64,000 bases of DNA from Clostridia bacterium. Lineage in GTDB: Bacteria; Bacillota; Clostridia; Oscillospirales; Acutalibacteraceae. Positions within the stretch are counted from its first letter, which is position 1, and each line of letters starts with the position of its first letter. The notes under the pieces were generated by a model. It worked only from the letters and a program-made list of their open reading frames with translations. It was not told where the DNA came from and ran no database searches. The stretch covers positions 1-64,000 of the forward strand of contig JAGAJB010000014.1 of the NCBI GenBank assembly GCA_017626295.1. Reading direction: 5' to 3'. Position numbers and translations under genes: made by a program. This document shows positions 33,431-42,449 of this stretch, in pieces.

Positions 33431-34897
33431 TTGAAAAAAAGAGTTCTCGCTTTCGACTTTGGTGCATCAAGCGGCAGAGCCATAGTAGGTGTTTTTGACG
33501 GTGATAAAATCGAATTGCGCGAAGTTCACCGTTTCTCTAACGACCCCGTAAAAATCAACGGAACATTTTATTGGGATGTCCAGCGTTTATTCTTTGAAAT
33601 AAAGCAAGGTATTCTCAAGGCTAAAGAGGACGGCGGTTTTGACTCTATCGGTATTGATACCTGGGGTGTTGACTTCGGTCTTCTCAGAAAAGACGGTACG
33701 CTTGTTGAAAACCCCGTTCACTACCGCGACGCACGTAACGACGGTATGGTTGAACTTGCAAAAAAGTATATGTCCCACGAGGAAATGTACGATATTACAG
33801 GAATTCAGTTTATGGATTTCAATACAATTTTCCAACTTCTTTCATTAAAGGAAAACCGTCCTTATATTCTTGAAGAAGCAGATAAACTTCTTTTTATGCC
33901 CGACCTTCTTTCATATATGCTTTCGGGTGTTAAGTCAACAGAGTATTCCATTGCAACCACATCACAGATGGTTGATTTAAAAACACACGATTGGTCCGAT
34001 AAAATTCTTGATACCTTCGGCATCAAAAAGGACCTTTTAACACCTATAGTTCCCACAGGTGCGGTTATCGGTCAGTTAAGCGATGATATATGTGAAGAAT
34101 TAGGTGTTCCCAAGGCAGATATTATAAGCGTCGCTTCCCACGATACACAGAGTGCTATTACAGCAGCACCCTGCGAAAACGATGATTTCGCTTTCATCAG
34201 TTGCGGAACATGGTCCCTTTTCGGTACAGAGGTTAAAGAGCCCATTCTGAACGAAGCATCTAAAAAACTCAACGTTACGAACGAAGGCGGTTACGATTAC
34301 ACTATCGCTTTCCTTAAAAATATCTGCGGACTCTGGCTCATACAGGAGAGCCGCCGTCAATGGATTCGCGAGGGCAAAGAATATTCTTACGCTGACCTTG
34401 AAAAAGTGGCTTTGGAATGCGAGCCCTTTAAATGTTTCATTGACCCGGATGCTCCCGAATTCGCCCCTATGGGCAATATCCCGAAACGAGTACAGGAATA
34501 CTGTGAAAAAACTAATCAGTATGTTCCTCAGACCGTGGGCGAAATTATGCGTTGCATATACGAAAGCCTTGCAATGAAATACCGTTACACATTTGACGGC
34601 ATTAAGGACTGCACAGGAAAAGACTATGACCGTATTCACGTTATGGGTGGAGGTACTAAAGATAAACTTCTTCTCAGTATGACTGCACAGAGTTGTAACG
34701 TAGACGTTTACGGCGGTCCCATTGAAGCAACTGCCCTTGGTAACATTGCAGTTCAACTTATGTCAAGCGGTGCTATCAGCGATATTAAGCAAGCGCGTAA
34801 AATAATTGCTGACGGCGAAAATCTTAAACTCTATACTCCCGATAACAGAGATGAATGGGAGAATGCATACAGCACGTTTAAGAAAATTATAAAATAA
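33431..34897 (+). CDS. rhaB: Rhamnulokinase
   Basis: This FGGY-family kinase of 488 residues phosphorylates L-rhamnulose. Features are LAFDFGASSGRAIVG at the N-terminus, GIDTWGVDFGLL, the SVASHDTQSA segment and VMGGGTKDKLL in the C-terminal ATP domain. I start at TTG 33431, with AGGAGTGAT upstream; a GTG at 33422 lies inside that ribosome site. Rhamnose isomerase and aldolase genes are not in the window, but a GH78 rhamnosidase is at 50126. It lies within the Fe-S/GH130/MATE run. Confidence 0.92.
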   Translation: MKKRVLAFDFGASSGRAIVGVFDGDKIELREVHRFSNDPVKINGTFYWDVQRLFFEIKQGILKAKEDGGFDSIGIDTWGVDFGLLRKDGTLVENPVHYRDARNDGMVELAKKYMSHEEMYDITGIQFMDFNTIFQLLSLKENRPYILEEADKLLFMPDLLSYMLSGVKSTEYSIATTSQMVDLKTHDWSDKILDTFGIKKDLLTPIVPTGAVIGQLSDDICEELGVPKADIISVASHDTQSAITAAPCENDDFAFISCGTWSLFGTEVKEPILNEASKKLNVTNEGGYDYTIAFLKNICGLWLIQESRRQWIREGKEYSYADLEKVALECEPFKCFIDPDAPEFAPMGNIPKRVQEYCEKTNQYVPQTVGEIMRCIYESLAMKYRYTFDGIKDCTGKDYDRIHVMGGGTKDKLLLSMTAQSCNVDVYGGPIEATALGNIAVQLMSSGAISDIKQARKIIADGENLKLYTPDNRDEWENAYSTFKKIIK

Positions 34898-34921
34898 TTA
34901 CTACGTCTCGGAGTGTATATA

Positions 34922-36136
34922 ATGACAACATTACCAAACCTTGACGACAGAAATGTAAATTATGTTTTAGAAACGGCGGAAAATATTCTGGAAAACACCG
35001 ATGACCGCCGTGCAGGTTCAAAAGGCGAGGAACAGGCGCGACACCTGTTTCTTAATGAACTTATGAAATACTGCGATGAAACATCGGAACAAAATTTCAC
35101 AACACATCCCGGGGCGGGCACTTTGACGCAAAAGTTACTGTGCGCGCTCCTGATTATCTGTGTTGTATTTTTCTCCGTTTCCGTAAACAAAGGACTTATT
35201 ATCCCTGTTATTATCTCTTTAATATTAAATCTTGTTGTTTTTTGTGTTTTTGTATACAAATTCATTTTTGACGGAACTAAATTTGATTTTATCAAACCCA
35301 AAAAACGTTCGGGCAATATTTTAGGAAAAAGATATTCACGGGGCGAAACGGGAATGCGGGTTGTACTTACCGCTAATATTGATGCACCCCAAAGTTTAAG
35401 AGGTTTTATCTTCGGCAACAGAGCGCCCTTTATTTTAAGTGTTTGCGCAATTGTGGGTAACACGGTTTTATTCTGCTGTCAACTTTTTTATTTATTTGCG
35501 GGTGCTCCTGCAAACTCTGATTTATTCAACTTCTTCAGAGGTCTTTGCTTGATTTTTCTCCCCTTTTACATCGTATCGTTATTTCTCGTAAACCCTAAAG
35601 TATCCGCTTCGGGCGTCAGTTCAAGCCTTATTCCCTCCTCAGTTATATTAAGCGTTATGAAACAGTTGTTCGAGGACGGTTTCAGATACGAAAAAACCGA
35701 AGTATGTTGTTTACTCACAGGCTCGGGATATTCGTCAAAAGTGGGCTCATATGCTTTCGCTAAAAAATACAGACGCCTTTTTTCAGACGTGCGCACAGTG
35801 TTTATTCCCATTGAAGAAATTACAACTTCCGAGAAATTGGCAGTATTTTTCCGTGACGGAAGCGGTACAAACGGTTCCGCGGAAGTAGCCTCGGTTATAG
35901 CACAGGCTGCAGACAACCTCCAACTTAAATTATCAAAAGAAAGTTCTCTTTTAGGCACGGCTTCATTCTCGCCTTTTTCGGCTGAGCATTTTGCCGCTTG
36001 CTCTTTGGGAACATCTAAAAAACACATATCAAAAAGCGTTTCCTCTACGGCAGATAAAATTACTGCAGTGCGCAGAAAAACTATAGGTGATGTGGGTGCG
36101 CTGATTATAGAAACAATAAATTATTACGACAGTTGA
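34922..36136 (+). CDS. Membrane protein with a degenerate M28-peptidase fold
   Basis: The 404-residue protein resembles M28 zinc aminopeptidases in layout: DRRAGSKGEEQARHLFLNEL at the N-terminus, a strand VVLTANIDAPQ, GVSSSLIPSSVILSVMKQL and CCLLTGSGYSSKVGSYAFAKKY. The usual zinc ligands are missing: the AHxD motif reads ANID, the D of GxxDNxSG reads S, and the EE pair reads SGY. Two membrane segments lie between residues 75 and 105 and two more near 165-220, inside the domain. It is probably a non-enzymatic M28 relative. The ATG at 34922 follows GGAG. Confidence 0.65.
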   Translation: MTTLPNLDDRNVNYVLETAENILENTDDRRAGSKGEEQARHLFLNELMKYCDETSEQNFTTHPGAGTLTQKLLCALLIICVVFFSVSVNKGLIIPVIISLILNLVVFCVFVYKFIFDGTKFDFIKPKKRSGNILGKRYSRGETGMRVVLTANIDAPQSLRGFIFGNRAPFILSVCAIVGNTVLFCCQLFYLFAGAPANSDLFNFFRGLCLIFLPFYIVSLFLVNPKVSASGVSSSLIPSSVILSVMKQLFEDGFRYEKTEVCCLLTGSGYSSKVGSYAFAKKYRRLFSDVRTVFIPIEEITTSEKLAVFFRDGSGTNGSAEVASVIAQAADNLQLKLSKESSLLGTASFSPFSAEHFAACSLGTSKKHISKSVSSTADKITAVRRKTIGDVGALIIETINYYDS

Positions 36137-36146
36137 GGTGCTTTAA

Positions 36147-37097
36147 ATGGCAAAAATCATCAATTCAAAAGTTAAAAACATTCCCTGGCAGGACAAACCT
36201 GTCAACTGCTCCGACCCTGTTTGGAGATACACCGAAAACCCTATTATTGACCGCACATTCGTAAAAGATGCAAACAGCATTTTCAACTCCGCAGTCGTAC
36301 CTTACGGTGACGGTTTTGCAGGCGTTTTCAGAATGGACGATGTAACCCGCGGGCAGTACCTTGTTACAGGTGAAAGTCCCGACGGTATTCATTGGAAATT
36401 AAACGATGAAAAGATTTTCCACGGCTATGACCCCAGACTTTGCGAAATCGACGGCAAATACTATCTTTCCTGGGTTTGCCATACAGAGCGCGGTACTTCC
36501 ATAGGTATTGCCTCAACCGAAGATTTTAAATCCTGGGAACGCTTTGAAAACGCAGTTTTACCCGTATCAAGAAACGGCGTGCTTTTCCCCCGAAAAGTAA
36601 ACGGCGAATATATGCTCTTCTCCCGTCCCTGCGACAAGGGTCACACACCTTACGGCGATATTTTCCTCAGCCACAGCCCTGACCTTACATACTGGGGCAA
36701 ACACCGTTTTGTTATTAAACCCGAAATGAATTGGGAAATGACAAAGGTGGGTGCAGGTCCTACACCTATTGAAACGGATGAAGGTTGGCTCTGCTTCTAC
36801 CACGGCGTTATTACAAGTTGCAACGGCTTTACTTACAGTATGGGTGCTATGATAGTTGACCGCGATGAGCCTTGGAAAGTTCTTCACAGGGCAGACAGAT
36901 ACCTTCTTTCTCCCCGCGAAACTTATGAATTTGTGGGTGACGTGCCTAATGTTGTATTCCCCTGTGCTGCGCTTGCAGATGAGGATACAGGCAGAATTGC
37001 TATTTATTACGGCGGTGCAGACACAGTTGTAGGCCTCGCTTTCACAACTGTTGACGAAACAATTAACTACATTAAGGAACACGATTTAATTAAGTAA
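36147..37097 (+). CDS. Glycoside phosphorylase family 130 (beta-mannoside phosphorylase type)
   Basis: GH130 enzymes phosphorolyse beta-1,4 or beta-1,2 mannosides to mannose-1-phosphate. The 316-residue five-bladed propeller has RYTENPIIDR, IFNSAVVPYGDGFAGVFR, YDPRLCEIDGKYY with the likely catalytic Asp, GTPIETDEGWLCFYHG-type blade sequence and FPCAALADEDTGRIAIYYG. No signal peptide, so it is cytoplasmic. Subfamily choice (mannosylglucose or mannooligosaccharide phosphorylase) needs comparison. RBS GAGGTG. Confidence 0.9.
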   Translation: MAKIINSKVKNIPWQDKPVNCSDPVWRYTENPIIDRTFVKDANSIFNSAVVPYGDGFAGVFRMDDVTRGQYLVTGESPDGIHWKLNDEKIFHGYDPRLCEIDGKYYLSWVCHTERGTSIGIASTEDFKSWERFENAVLPVSRNGVLFPRKVNGEYMLFSRPCDKGHTPYGDIFLSHSPDLTYWGKHRFVIKPEMNWEMTKVGAGPTPIETDEGWLCFYHGVITSCNGFTYSMGAMIVDRDEPWKVLHRADRYLLSPRETYEFVGDVPNVVFPCAALADEDTGRIAIYYGGADTVVGLAFTTVDETINYIKEHDLIK

Positions 37098-37098
37098 T

Positions 37099-38481
37099 AT
37101 GACTCTCAAAAAATACTTCGGCGACAAAAATTTTTATAAAACGGTAATGTCGGTTGCCGTACCCATTATGATACAGAACTTTATCACAAACTTTGTCAGT
37201 ATGCTCGACAATCTTATGGTAGGTTCTCTGGGTACTGAGCAGATGTCGGGCGTTTCCATAGTAAACCAACTTATATTTGTTTTTAACCTTGCCGTATTCG
37301 GTGCATTAAGCGGTGCGGGTATTTTTACTGCGCAGTTTTTCGGCAAAAATGACCCTGACGGAATAAGGTACACAATACGCTATAAAGTAATAGTTACATT
37401 GTTGCTTTTCGGTGTTGCAATATTTATATTCAACGTGTTTGAAGAACCGCTTATAAATATGTTTTTACATGAAAGCGATGCCAATGCCGATGTGGCACTG
37501 ACATTGGAATTTGCTAAAAAATATTTAAAAACTATACTTTGGGGTATTTTTCCGTTCTGTGTGGCACAAATTTTCTCAAGCACTTTACGCGAAACAGGCG
37601 AAACCGTTGCACCTATGGTGGCAGGCTTTATTGCAGTTCTTACCAACTGCCTTTTTAACTGGGTTCTTATTTTCGGTAAGTTAGGTTTCCCCCAATTAGG
37701 CGTACAGGGTGCGGCTATTGCCACCAATATTTCACGATATGTGGAATGTGCGGTTATAATAGTTTTCGTAATACTCAAACGCAAAAAATTTACCTATTTC
37801 AAAGGCGTTTTCAGAAGTTTCGGAATACCGAAGAAAGTGTTCAAGGATATTACCGTCAAAGGTATGCCCCTACTGTTTAACGAGTTTTTCTGGTCTTTGG
37901 GAATGTCACTTCTCAGTGTTGCGTACAGTTTACACGGTATTGACGTTGTTGCAGGTTACAGTATTTCTTCAACTGTTATGAATCTTGCAAATATCGCTTT
38001 CATTTCTTTAGGAAGCAGTATAGGAATTATAATCGGTAAACAGTTAGGCGCAAATGAATTTGAAAAAGCCTATGACACCGACAGAAAACTTATTACATTC
38101 TCGGTTGTTTTAAGCATTGGAATAGGTGTTATAGTATTCTTAATAAGTGATAAAATTCCGCTTCTTTACAATGTTTCCGACGCATCAAAGGAATACGCCG
38201 CTTTCTTTATAAAAGTTTGTTCCATATTTATACCTGTTCACGCTTTCGCAAACGCTTCCTATTTCACAATACGAAGCGGTGGCAAAACTCTTGTTACATT
38301 CCTTATGGACAGCGTGTTCATTATGTGCATAAACGTCCCTGTTGCCTTTGCACTTTTCTATGCGTTCCACCTTTCTATATGGGTTATATTCCCCATAGTT
38401 CAGGCTATTGACATTATTAAAGTTATAATAGGTATGACTTTAGTTAAAAAGAAGGTCTGGTTAAACAACATAGTTGAATAA
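37099..38481 (+). CDS. MATE family efflux transporter
   Basis: The 460-residue protein has about 12 membrane helices and the MATE hallmarks near the start: VAVPIMIQNFITNFVSMLDNLMVG, and SGAGIFTAQFFG. MATE proteins export drugs or metabolites with H+ or Na+ exchange. It begins one base after the GH130 stop codon, so translation is probably coupled, and it closes the operon. The substrate is unknown. Confidence 0.92.
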   Translation: MTLKKYFGDKNFYKTVMSVAVPIMIQNFITNFVSMLDNLMVGSLGTEQMSGVSIVNQLIFVFNLAVFGALSGAGIFTAQFFGKNDPDGIRYTIRYKVIVTLLLFGVAIFIFNVFEEPLINMFLHESDANADVALTLEFAKKYLKTILWGIFPFCVAQIFSSTLRETGETVAPMVAGFIAVLTNCLFNWVLIFGKLGFPQLGVQGAAIATNISRYVECAVIIVFVILKRKKFTYFKGVFRSFGIPKKVFKDITVKGMPLLFNEFFWSLGMSLLSVAYSLHGIDVVAGYSISSTVMNLANIAFISLGSSIGIIIGKQLGANEFEKAYDTDRKLITFSVVLSIGIGVIVFLISDKIPLLYNVSDASKEYAAFFIKVCSIFIPVHAFANASYFTIRSGGKTLVTFLMDSVFIMCINVPVAFALFYAFHLSIWVIFPIVQAIDIIKVIIGMTLVKKKVWLNNIVE

Positions 38482-38487
38482 ACAAAG

Positions 38488-38530
38488 AAAAAAGCCTTCG
38501 CAAGTTTCATTGAACTTGCGAAGGCCTTTA
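38488..38530. terminator. Bidirectional terminator between MATE and HU genes
   Basis: GCCTTCGCAAGTT (38494-38506) pairs with AACTTGCGAAGGC (38513-38525), flanked by AAAAA on the left and TTTATTTATTT on the right, so it can serve both converging genes. Confidence 0.88.
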
Positions 38531-38539
38531 TTTATTTAA

Positions 38540-38809
38540 TTATTTTACAGCGTTCTTAAGAGCTGCGCCTGCTTTGAAAGCGGGAACTTTAGAAGCTTCG
38601 ATTTTGATTGTTTCGCCTGTTCTGGGGTTACGGCCTTCTTTAGCTGCTCTTTCGCGAACTTCAAATGTACCGAAACCGATAAGCTGAACCTTATCACCTT
38701 TAGCAAGAGCGCCTTCGATAGCACCGAAAACTGCTGCAACTGCTGCTTCTGCTTCTTTCTTCTTTAAGCCTGTTGCTACAACTGCATTTACAAGATCTGT
38801 TTTGTTCAT
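38540..38809 (-). CDS. hup: HU family DNA-binding protein
   Basis: The 89-residue histone-like protein has the full HU layout: [40 protein letters not shown] with the DNA-intercalating arm GRNPRTGE, and a [14 protein letters not shown] tail. It bends and compacts DNA as a dimer. RBS GGAGGAATTCTAAA. A small palindrome AAATCGT/ACGATTT (38849-38866) lies just upstream between it and mazG. Confidence 0.96.
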   Translation of the reverse strand: MNKTDLVNAVVATGLKKKEAEAAVAAVFGAIEGALAKGDKVQLIGFGTFEVRERAAKEGRNPRTGETIKIEASKVPAFKAGAALKNAVK

Positions 38810-38875
38810 TTTAGAATTCCTCCAAAAATTTTTTGTTTTCTATTTTCCAAATCGTAAACACGATTTATATTGGAC

Positions 38876-39685
38876 TTACTCAGAGGCTTTCGCCTTTTTT
38901 GCTTCTTCCCAAAGTTCATCAAGAACTTCCAAAGAAGAGGTTTTCATATCAATACCCTTTTCTTTTGCAAGGCTTTCGGTAATTGTGAAACGCTCCATAA
39001 ATTTCTTGGTTGCTTTATCGAGAGCCGTTTCAGCCTCACATCCGCAAAAGCGGGCAACATTAACAACAGAGAAAAGCAAATCACCCAATTCATCTTCAAC
39101 AGCGTTTTTATTTCCGCCTGCCAAAGCCTCTTTAAGTTCTTTTGTTTCCTCGTCGATTTTAAGGAATGCACCCTCGGCGTTATCCCAATCGAAGCCTGCT
39201 TTCTTGGCTTTTTCCTGAACTTTCTGTGCTTTCATAAGTGCGGGGTAAGTTGCGGGAATTGCCGCCATTGCTTCACTCTGTGTGCGTTGTTTTTTAGTCT
39301 GGCGTTTAATATCGTCCCAATTCTTTAAAACATCGCCTGTATTATTTACCGTAACGTCACCGAAAACGTGGGGATGCCTTATAATAAGTTTTTTACAAAT
39401 ATCGTTGGCAACGTCATCAATAGTGAACCAACCCTCTGTACGAGCCATATCGGAGTGCATAAGCACCTGTAAAAGTACGTCGCCCAATTCCTCTTGCATA
39501 AGGTCTTTGTTGTTGGTATCTATTGCCTCGATAACTTCGTAAGTTTCTTCAAGGAAATTTTCACGTATTGACTGATGTGTCTGCTCCATATCCCAAGGGC
39601 AACCGCCCGGTTCACGAAGCACCCTTACAATACGTACTAAATCATCAAAATTATAACGTTCTTTAAATTCAAAATTCACTGCCAT
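38876..39685 (-). CDS. mazG: Nucleoside triphosphate pyrophosphohydrolase
   Basis: MazG hydrolyses (d)NTPs, including damaged ones, to monophosphates. The 269-residue protein has two MazG domains: the first with CPWDMEQTHQSIRENFLEE and EELGDVLLQV, the second with DEETKELKEAL and EDELGDLLFSVVNVAR, both carrying the ExxE and ExxD metal residues. The ATG at 39685 follows GAGGAAAACG; the longer frame to 39826 enters the preceding gene. Confidence 0.95.
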   Translation of the reverse strand: MAVNFEFKERYNFDDLVRIVRVLREPGGCPWDMEQTHQSIRENFLEETYEVIEAIDTNNKDLMQEELGDVLLQVLMHSDMARTEGWFTIDDVANDICKKLIIRHPHVFGDVTVNNTGDVLKNWDDIKRQTKKQRTQSEAMAAIPATYPALMKAQKVQEKAKKAGFDWDNAEGAFLKIDEETKELKEALAGGNKNAVEDELGDLLFSVVNVARFCGCEAETALDKATKKFMERFTITESLAKEKGIDMKTSSLEVLDELWEEAKKAKASE

Positions 39686-39710
39686 AATCGTTTTCCTCGT
39701 AACTTCTATT

Positions 39711-41492
39711 TTATACGATAAGTTTATATTTTTCAAGTATTTTGGCAATTTTTTCTCCCTTTGGAAGCAATAAAATGTCATTTTTGACCAAAGTTTTTGA
39801 CAAAAGTATGGAAATGGCATATACAACCACTGCTACACCGATTGAAATTATACAAGCAAGGGAGTTGCCGTTAAGTCTGCCGGACATATCGCCGAAGGTT
39901 AAAACAGAACTTAAAAGTCTGTATGAACCCCAGGCTGCTGCACCGCAAAGGACTGCTGAAATAAGGGGTTTTACTATAACTGTTTTAATATCAATTCTGA
40001 CGCCTGTTTCTTTTCTGAGAACAGCGTAGTTATAAATAATACATACGAAATAGAAGAATGCCGTTCCGAACACTGCGCCTTTGATATTGATTTCGGGAAT
40101 GCCTATAAGAAGATAGTTAAAACCTATTTTGAAAGCACAACCCAAAGCCAGTGCCTTTGCAGGAACGTCGGCTCTGCCGATAGCTTGTAAAATATTTGTA
40201 AGTGGCGAAGAAAGGGTAAGAATTGCCATCATAAGTCCGTAAAGAGCAAGAACAGGAGCCGCAATCGCAATACCCGACTGATTTTCCGTGCCGTTATAAA
40301 GAAGCGTTAAAATCGGCTCGGAAAGGGCAAAGAAACCTGCGCCTGCGGGAAGTGCAATAAGCATTGTAGTTCTGAAAACGGTATTTACCGTTTCATTTAC
40401 TAGTTTATAGTCTTTCTTTGCAACTGCACCGGAAATAATGGGAATAGCACTTACACCTAAAGTCATCATAATTGTAGGAATAAGATTTCTGAAATCGAGA
40501 GTTGTATCGTAAGCGCCGTAAAGGAAAGTATGAATATTCTCTTTAGCGATATTTGCGGCTGTAATTGAGTCACCGTAAATACCCATTATTACGTCATAAT
40601 TCTCCTGCACAACGCTTTCAAGGCGATTTTGTATCATCCAGGTATCAATAAAGTTTGTAACGTTAAGAACAAGTGAACTGATAGCAGTAGGCACTGCAAT
40701 GGCAACAATTTCCTTAACAGTATCTTTTTTAGGCGATGCAAGGGGTGAATTAACGAGCATCTCTTTAGTTACGCCGTCTTTTTTGATTTTATGGCGCAAA
40801 ACCGTATAAATCGCACCGAAAACAGTACCTAAAGTAACACCTAAAATTGCCGCTGCCGCCGCAATGGCGTAAACTATGGCTTTATCGCCCTCGGTTTCTA
40901 TAACCTGACCGAATACTTCACCCGTTGAGGCTATCTGTACCTCGGCATAGTTAATTACTGCGTATGAAAGCACAAGACCGAAAATGAGTTTTCCCAAAGA
41001 CTCTATAACCTGGGAAATAGCCGTGGGGTACATATTGTTAAGGCCCTCGTAATAACCACGGTATGTACTCATAATACAGCAGAAAAGTATTGAGGGAGAA
41101 ATAGCGAAAACGCTGTAAATAGCAAGGGGTGAGCCTACTGAATCAACATAGGGCTTTGCCGCAAGGAAAAGTGCGCCTGTGCCCACAATACCCAAGGCTA
41201 AGAATAAGGGGAAAGTAATCTTAAGAGCCTGTTTTACATCACGGTACTTACCTAATGCGGCATTTCTTGAAACAATGGTAGAAACCGCAACAGGAAGACC
41301 CGCCATAGAAATAGCGTAAATAGGGGTATAGATGTTATAAGCCGACGCAAAATAACCCCTGCCCAAAGAGCCTATAATACCCGTAAGCGGTATTTTATAA
41401 ACCGCACCGATTACTTTAACAAGGGCAGTAGCAACAACAAGGACCATTGCACCGCCCAGAACATTCTGTTTTTTTGCAGATTTATCAGTCAT
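39711..41492 (-). CDS. SpoVB/MurJ-type polysaccharide flippase
   Basis: The 593-residue protein has about 14 membrane helices and matches the SpoVB branch of MVF/MOP lipid flippases (LGGAMVLVVATALVKVIGAVYKIPL, GYFASAYNIYTPIYAISMAGLPVAVS). Such proteins move lipid-linked sugars, e.g. for spore cortex or peptidoglycan. The ATG at 41492 has AAGGAGAG upstream and lies one base after the kinase gene stop. A sporulation role is inferred from family only. Confidence 0.9.
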   Translation of the reverse strand: MTDKSAKKQNVLGGAMVLVVATALVKVIGAVYKIPLTGIIGSLGRGYFASAYNIYTPIYAISMAGLPVAVSTIVSRNAALGKYRDVKQALKITFPLFLALGIVGTGALFLAAKPYVDSVGSPLAIYSVFAISPSILFCCIMSTYRGYYEGLNNMYPTAISQVIESLGKLIFGLVLSYAVINYAEVQIASTGEVFGQVIETEGDKAIVYAIAAAAAILGVTLGTVFGAIYTVLRHKIKKDGVTKEMLVNSPLASPKKDTVKEIVAIAVPTAISSLVLNVTNFIDTWMIQNRLESVVQENYDVIMGIYGDSITAANIAKENIHTFLYGAYDTTLDFRNLIPTIMMTLGVSAIPIISGAVAKKDYKLVNETVNTVFRTTMLIALPAGAGFFALSEPILTLLYNGTENQSGIAIAAPVLALYGLMMAILTLSSPLTNILQAIGRADVPAKALALGCAFKIGFNYLLIGIPEINIKGAVFGTAFFYFVCIIYNYAVLRKETGVRIDIKTVIVKPLISAVLCGAAAWGSYRLLSSVLTFGDMSGRLNGNSLACIISIGVAVVVYAISILLSKTLVKNDILLLPKGEKIAKILEKYKLIV

Positions 41493-41493
41493 T

Positions 41494-42426
41494 TTAACTC
41501 TCCTTTGCACCAATAAATTCTCTCAGAAGGGAATTGTCGGGAACAATATCCGATTCAATCGAGGGGAATTTACTAAGACTTCTGATAAGCCGTTGGGATT
41601 CCTTATAAAACTCTGACGATTTATCAATTTCACCCAGTAGTTTTATTGCCGTATCTTTAAGAACACAGGATTCGTAAAGATGTATGGTGTTAAGTTTTAT
41701 ATCCGCATTATCTTTAAAGGGGAAAAGATACATATCTTCACCGTAACGCACTGTCATCCACATTTTATAAGATGTTTCAACGGAGTTACCGCGGAATTTA
41801 TAATCGCGTACCATTCGCCTTACGAAACGCATATTGCGTTTATTTAAAACAATATTTCCGTTTTTGTCATAAATTCTCGAAGAAAGATTTATATAGATTT
41901 TAAGAAGTCTTTCTTGGGGTAAATGGTCTGTTATTTTAGGGTTAAGGGCGTGTAAACCCTCTACAATAATAACATCTTTGTCGGAAACCTCAATATGATT
42001 ATACTCAGGTTTTCGCTGACCTTTAAGAAAATCAAATTCGGGAAGTTCAGCCTCACCTTTTTCAATAAGGTCTGTCATAGCCTTTTGAAAATATGAAATA
42101 TCAAGCGCATCAACGGTTTCAAAATCGGGTGTACCGTCGGGGAAACGGGGCGCATCGCAGTTATCCACATAAAAATCGTCAAGGGAAACCGTATGGCTTT
42201 TTAAACCAAGTTCTGAAAGATGTTCCCTTAGTTTTTTGGCGGAAGTAGTTTTACCTGCGGAACTTGGTCCCGCAATCATAACGATTTCGGTCCTTCCGCT
42301 TTTCTCTATTTCCTCTGCTATACGTTTAATCTTATTATTGTAACGGTTTTCACATTCCTCTATAAATCCGTTCGGCTCTTTCGCCGCATTCTGAATGTAT
42401 TCTAATGTATTATTGATATTTGCCAC
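41494..42426 (-). CDS. Uridine kinase family protein
   Basis: The 310-residue P-loop kinase has MIAGPSSAGKTTSAKKL (about residues 50-65), SLDDFYVD, and IIVEGLHALNPK, as in uridine kinases, with a longer C-terminal region. In this clostridial group it is often annotated as a nucleoside kinase; the true substrate may differ from uridine. It starts with GTG behind AAGGCGGTG. Confidence 0.87.
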   Translation of the reverse strand: MANINNTLEYIQNAAKEPNGFIEECENRYNNKIKRIAEEIEKSGRTEIVMIAGPSSAGKTTSAKKLREHLSELGLKSHTVSLDDFYVDNCDAPRFPDGTPDFETVDALDISYFQKAMTDLIEKGEAELPEFDFLKGQRKPEYNHIEVSDKDVIIVEGLHALNPKITDHLPQERLLKIYINLSSRIYDKNGNIVLNKRNMRFVRRMVRDYKFRGNSVETSYKMWMTVRYGEDMYLFPFKDNADIKLNTIHLYESCVLKDTAIKLLGEIDKSSEFYKESQRLIRSLSKFPSIESDIVPDNSLLREFIGAKES

Positions 42427-42449
42427 GTTACACCGCCTTATCTTATTTC

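Noticed and set aside
34100-34756. 218-codon minus-strand frame inside rhaB
   Set aside because: It is Cys- and Phe-rich antisense of a well-conserved kinase gene, with no start signal.
38849-38866. Palindrome AAATCGT/ACGATTT between mazG and hup as a terminator
   Set aside because: The stem is only 7 pairs and no U-run follows on the minus strand; it may be an operator but there is no further support.
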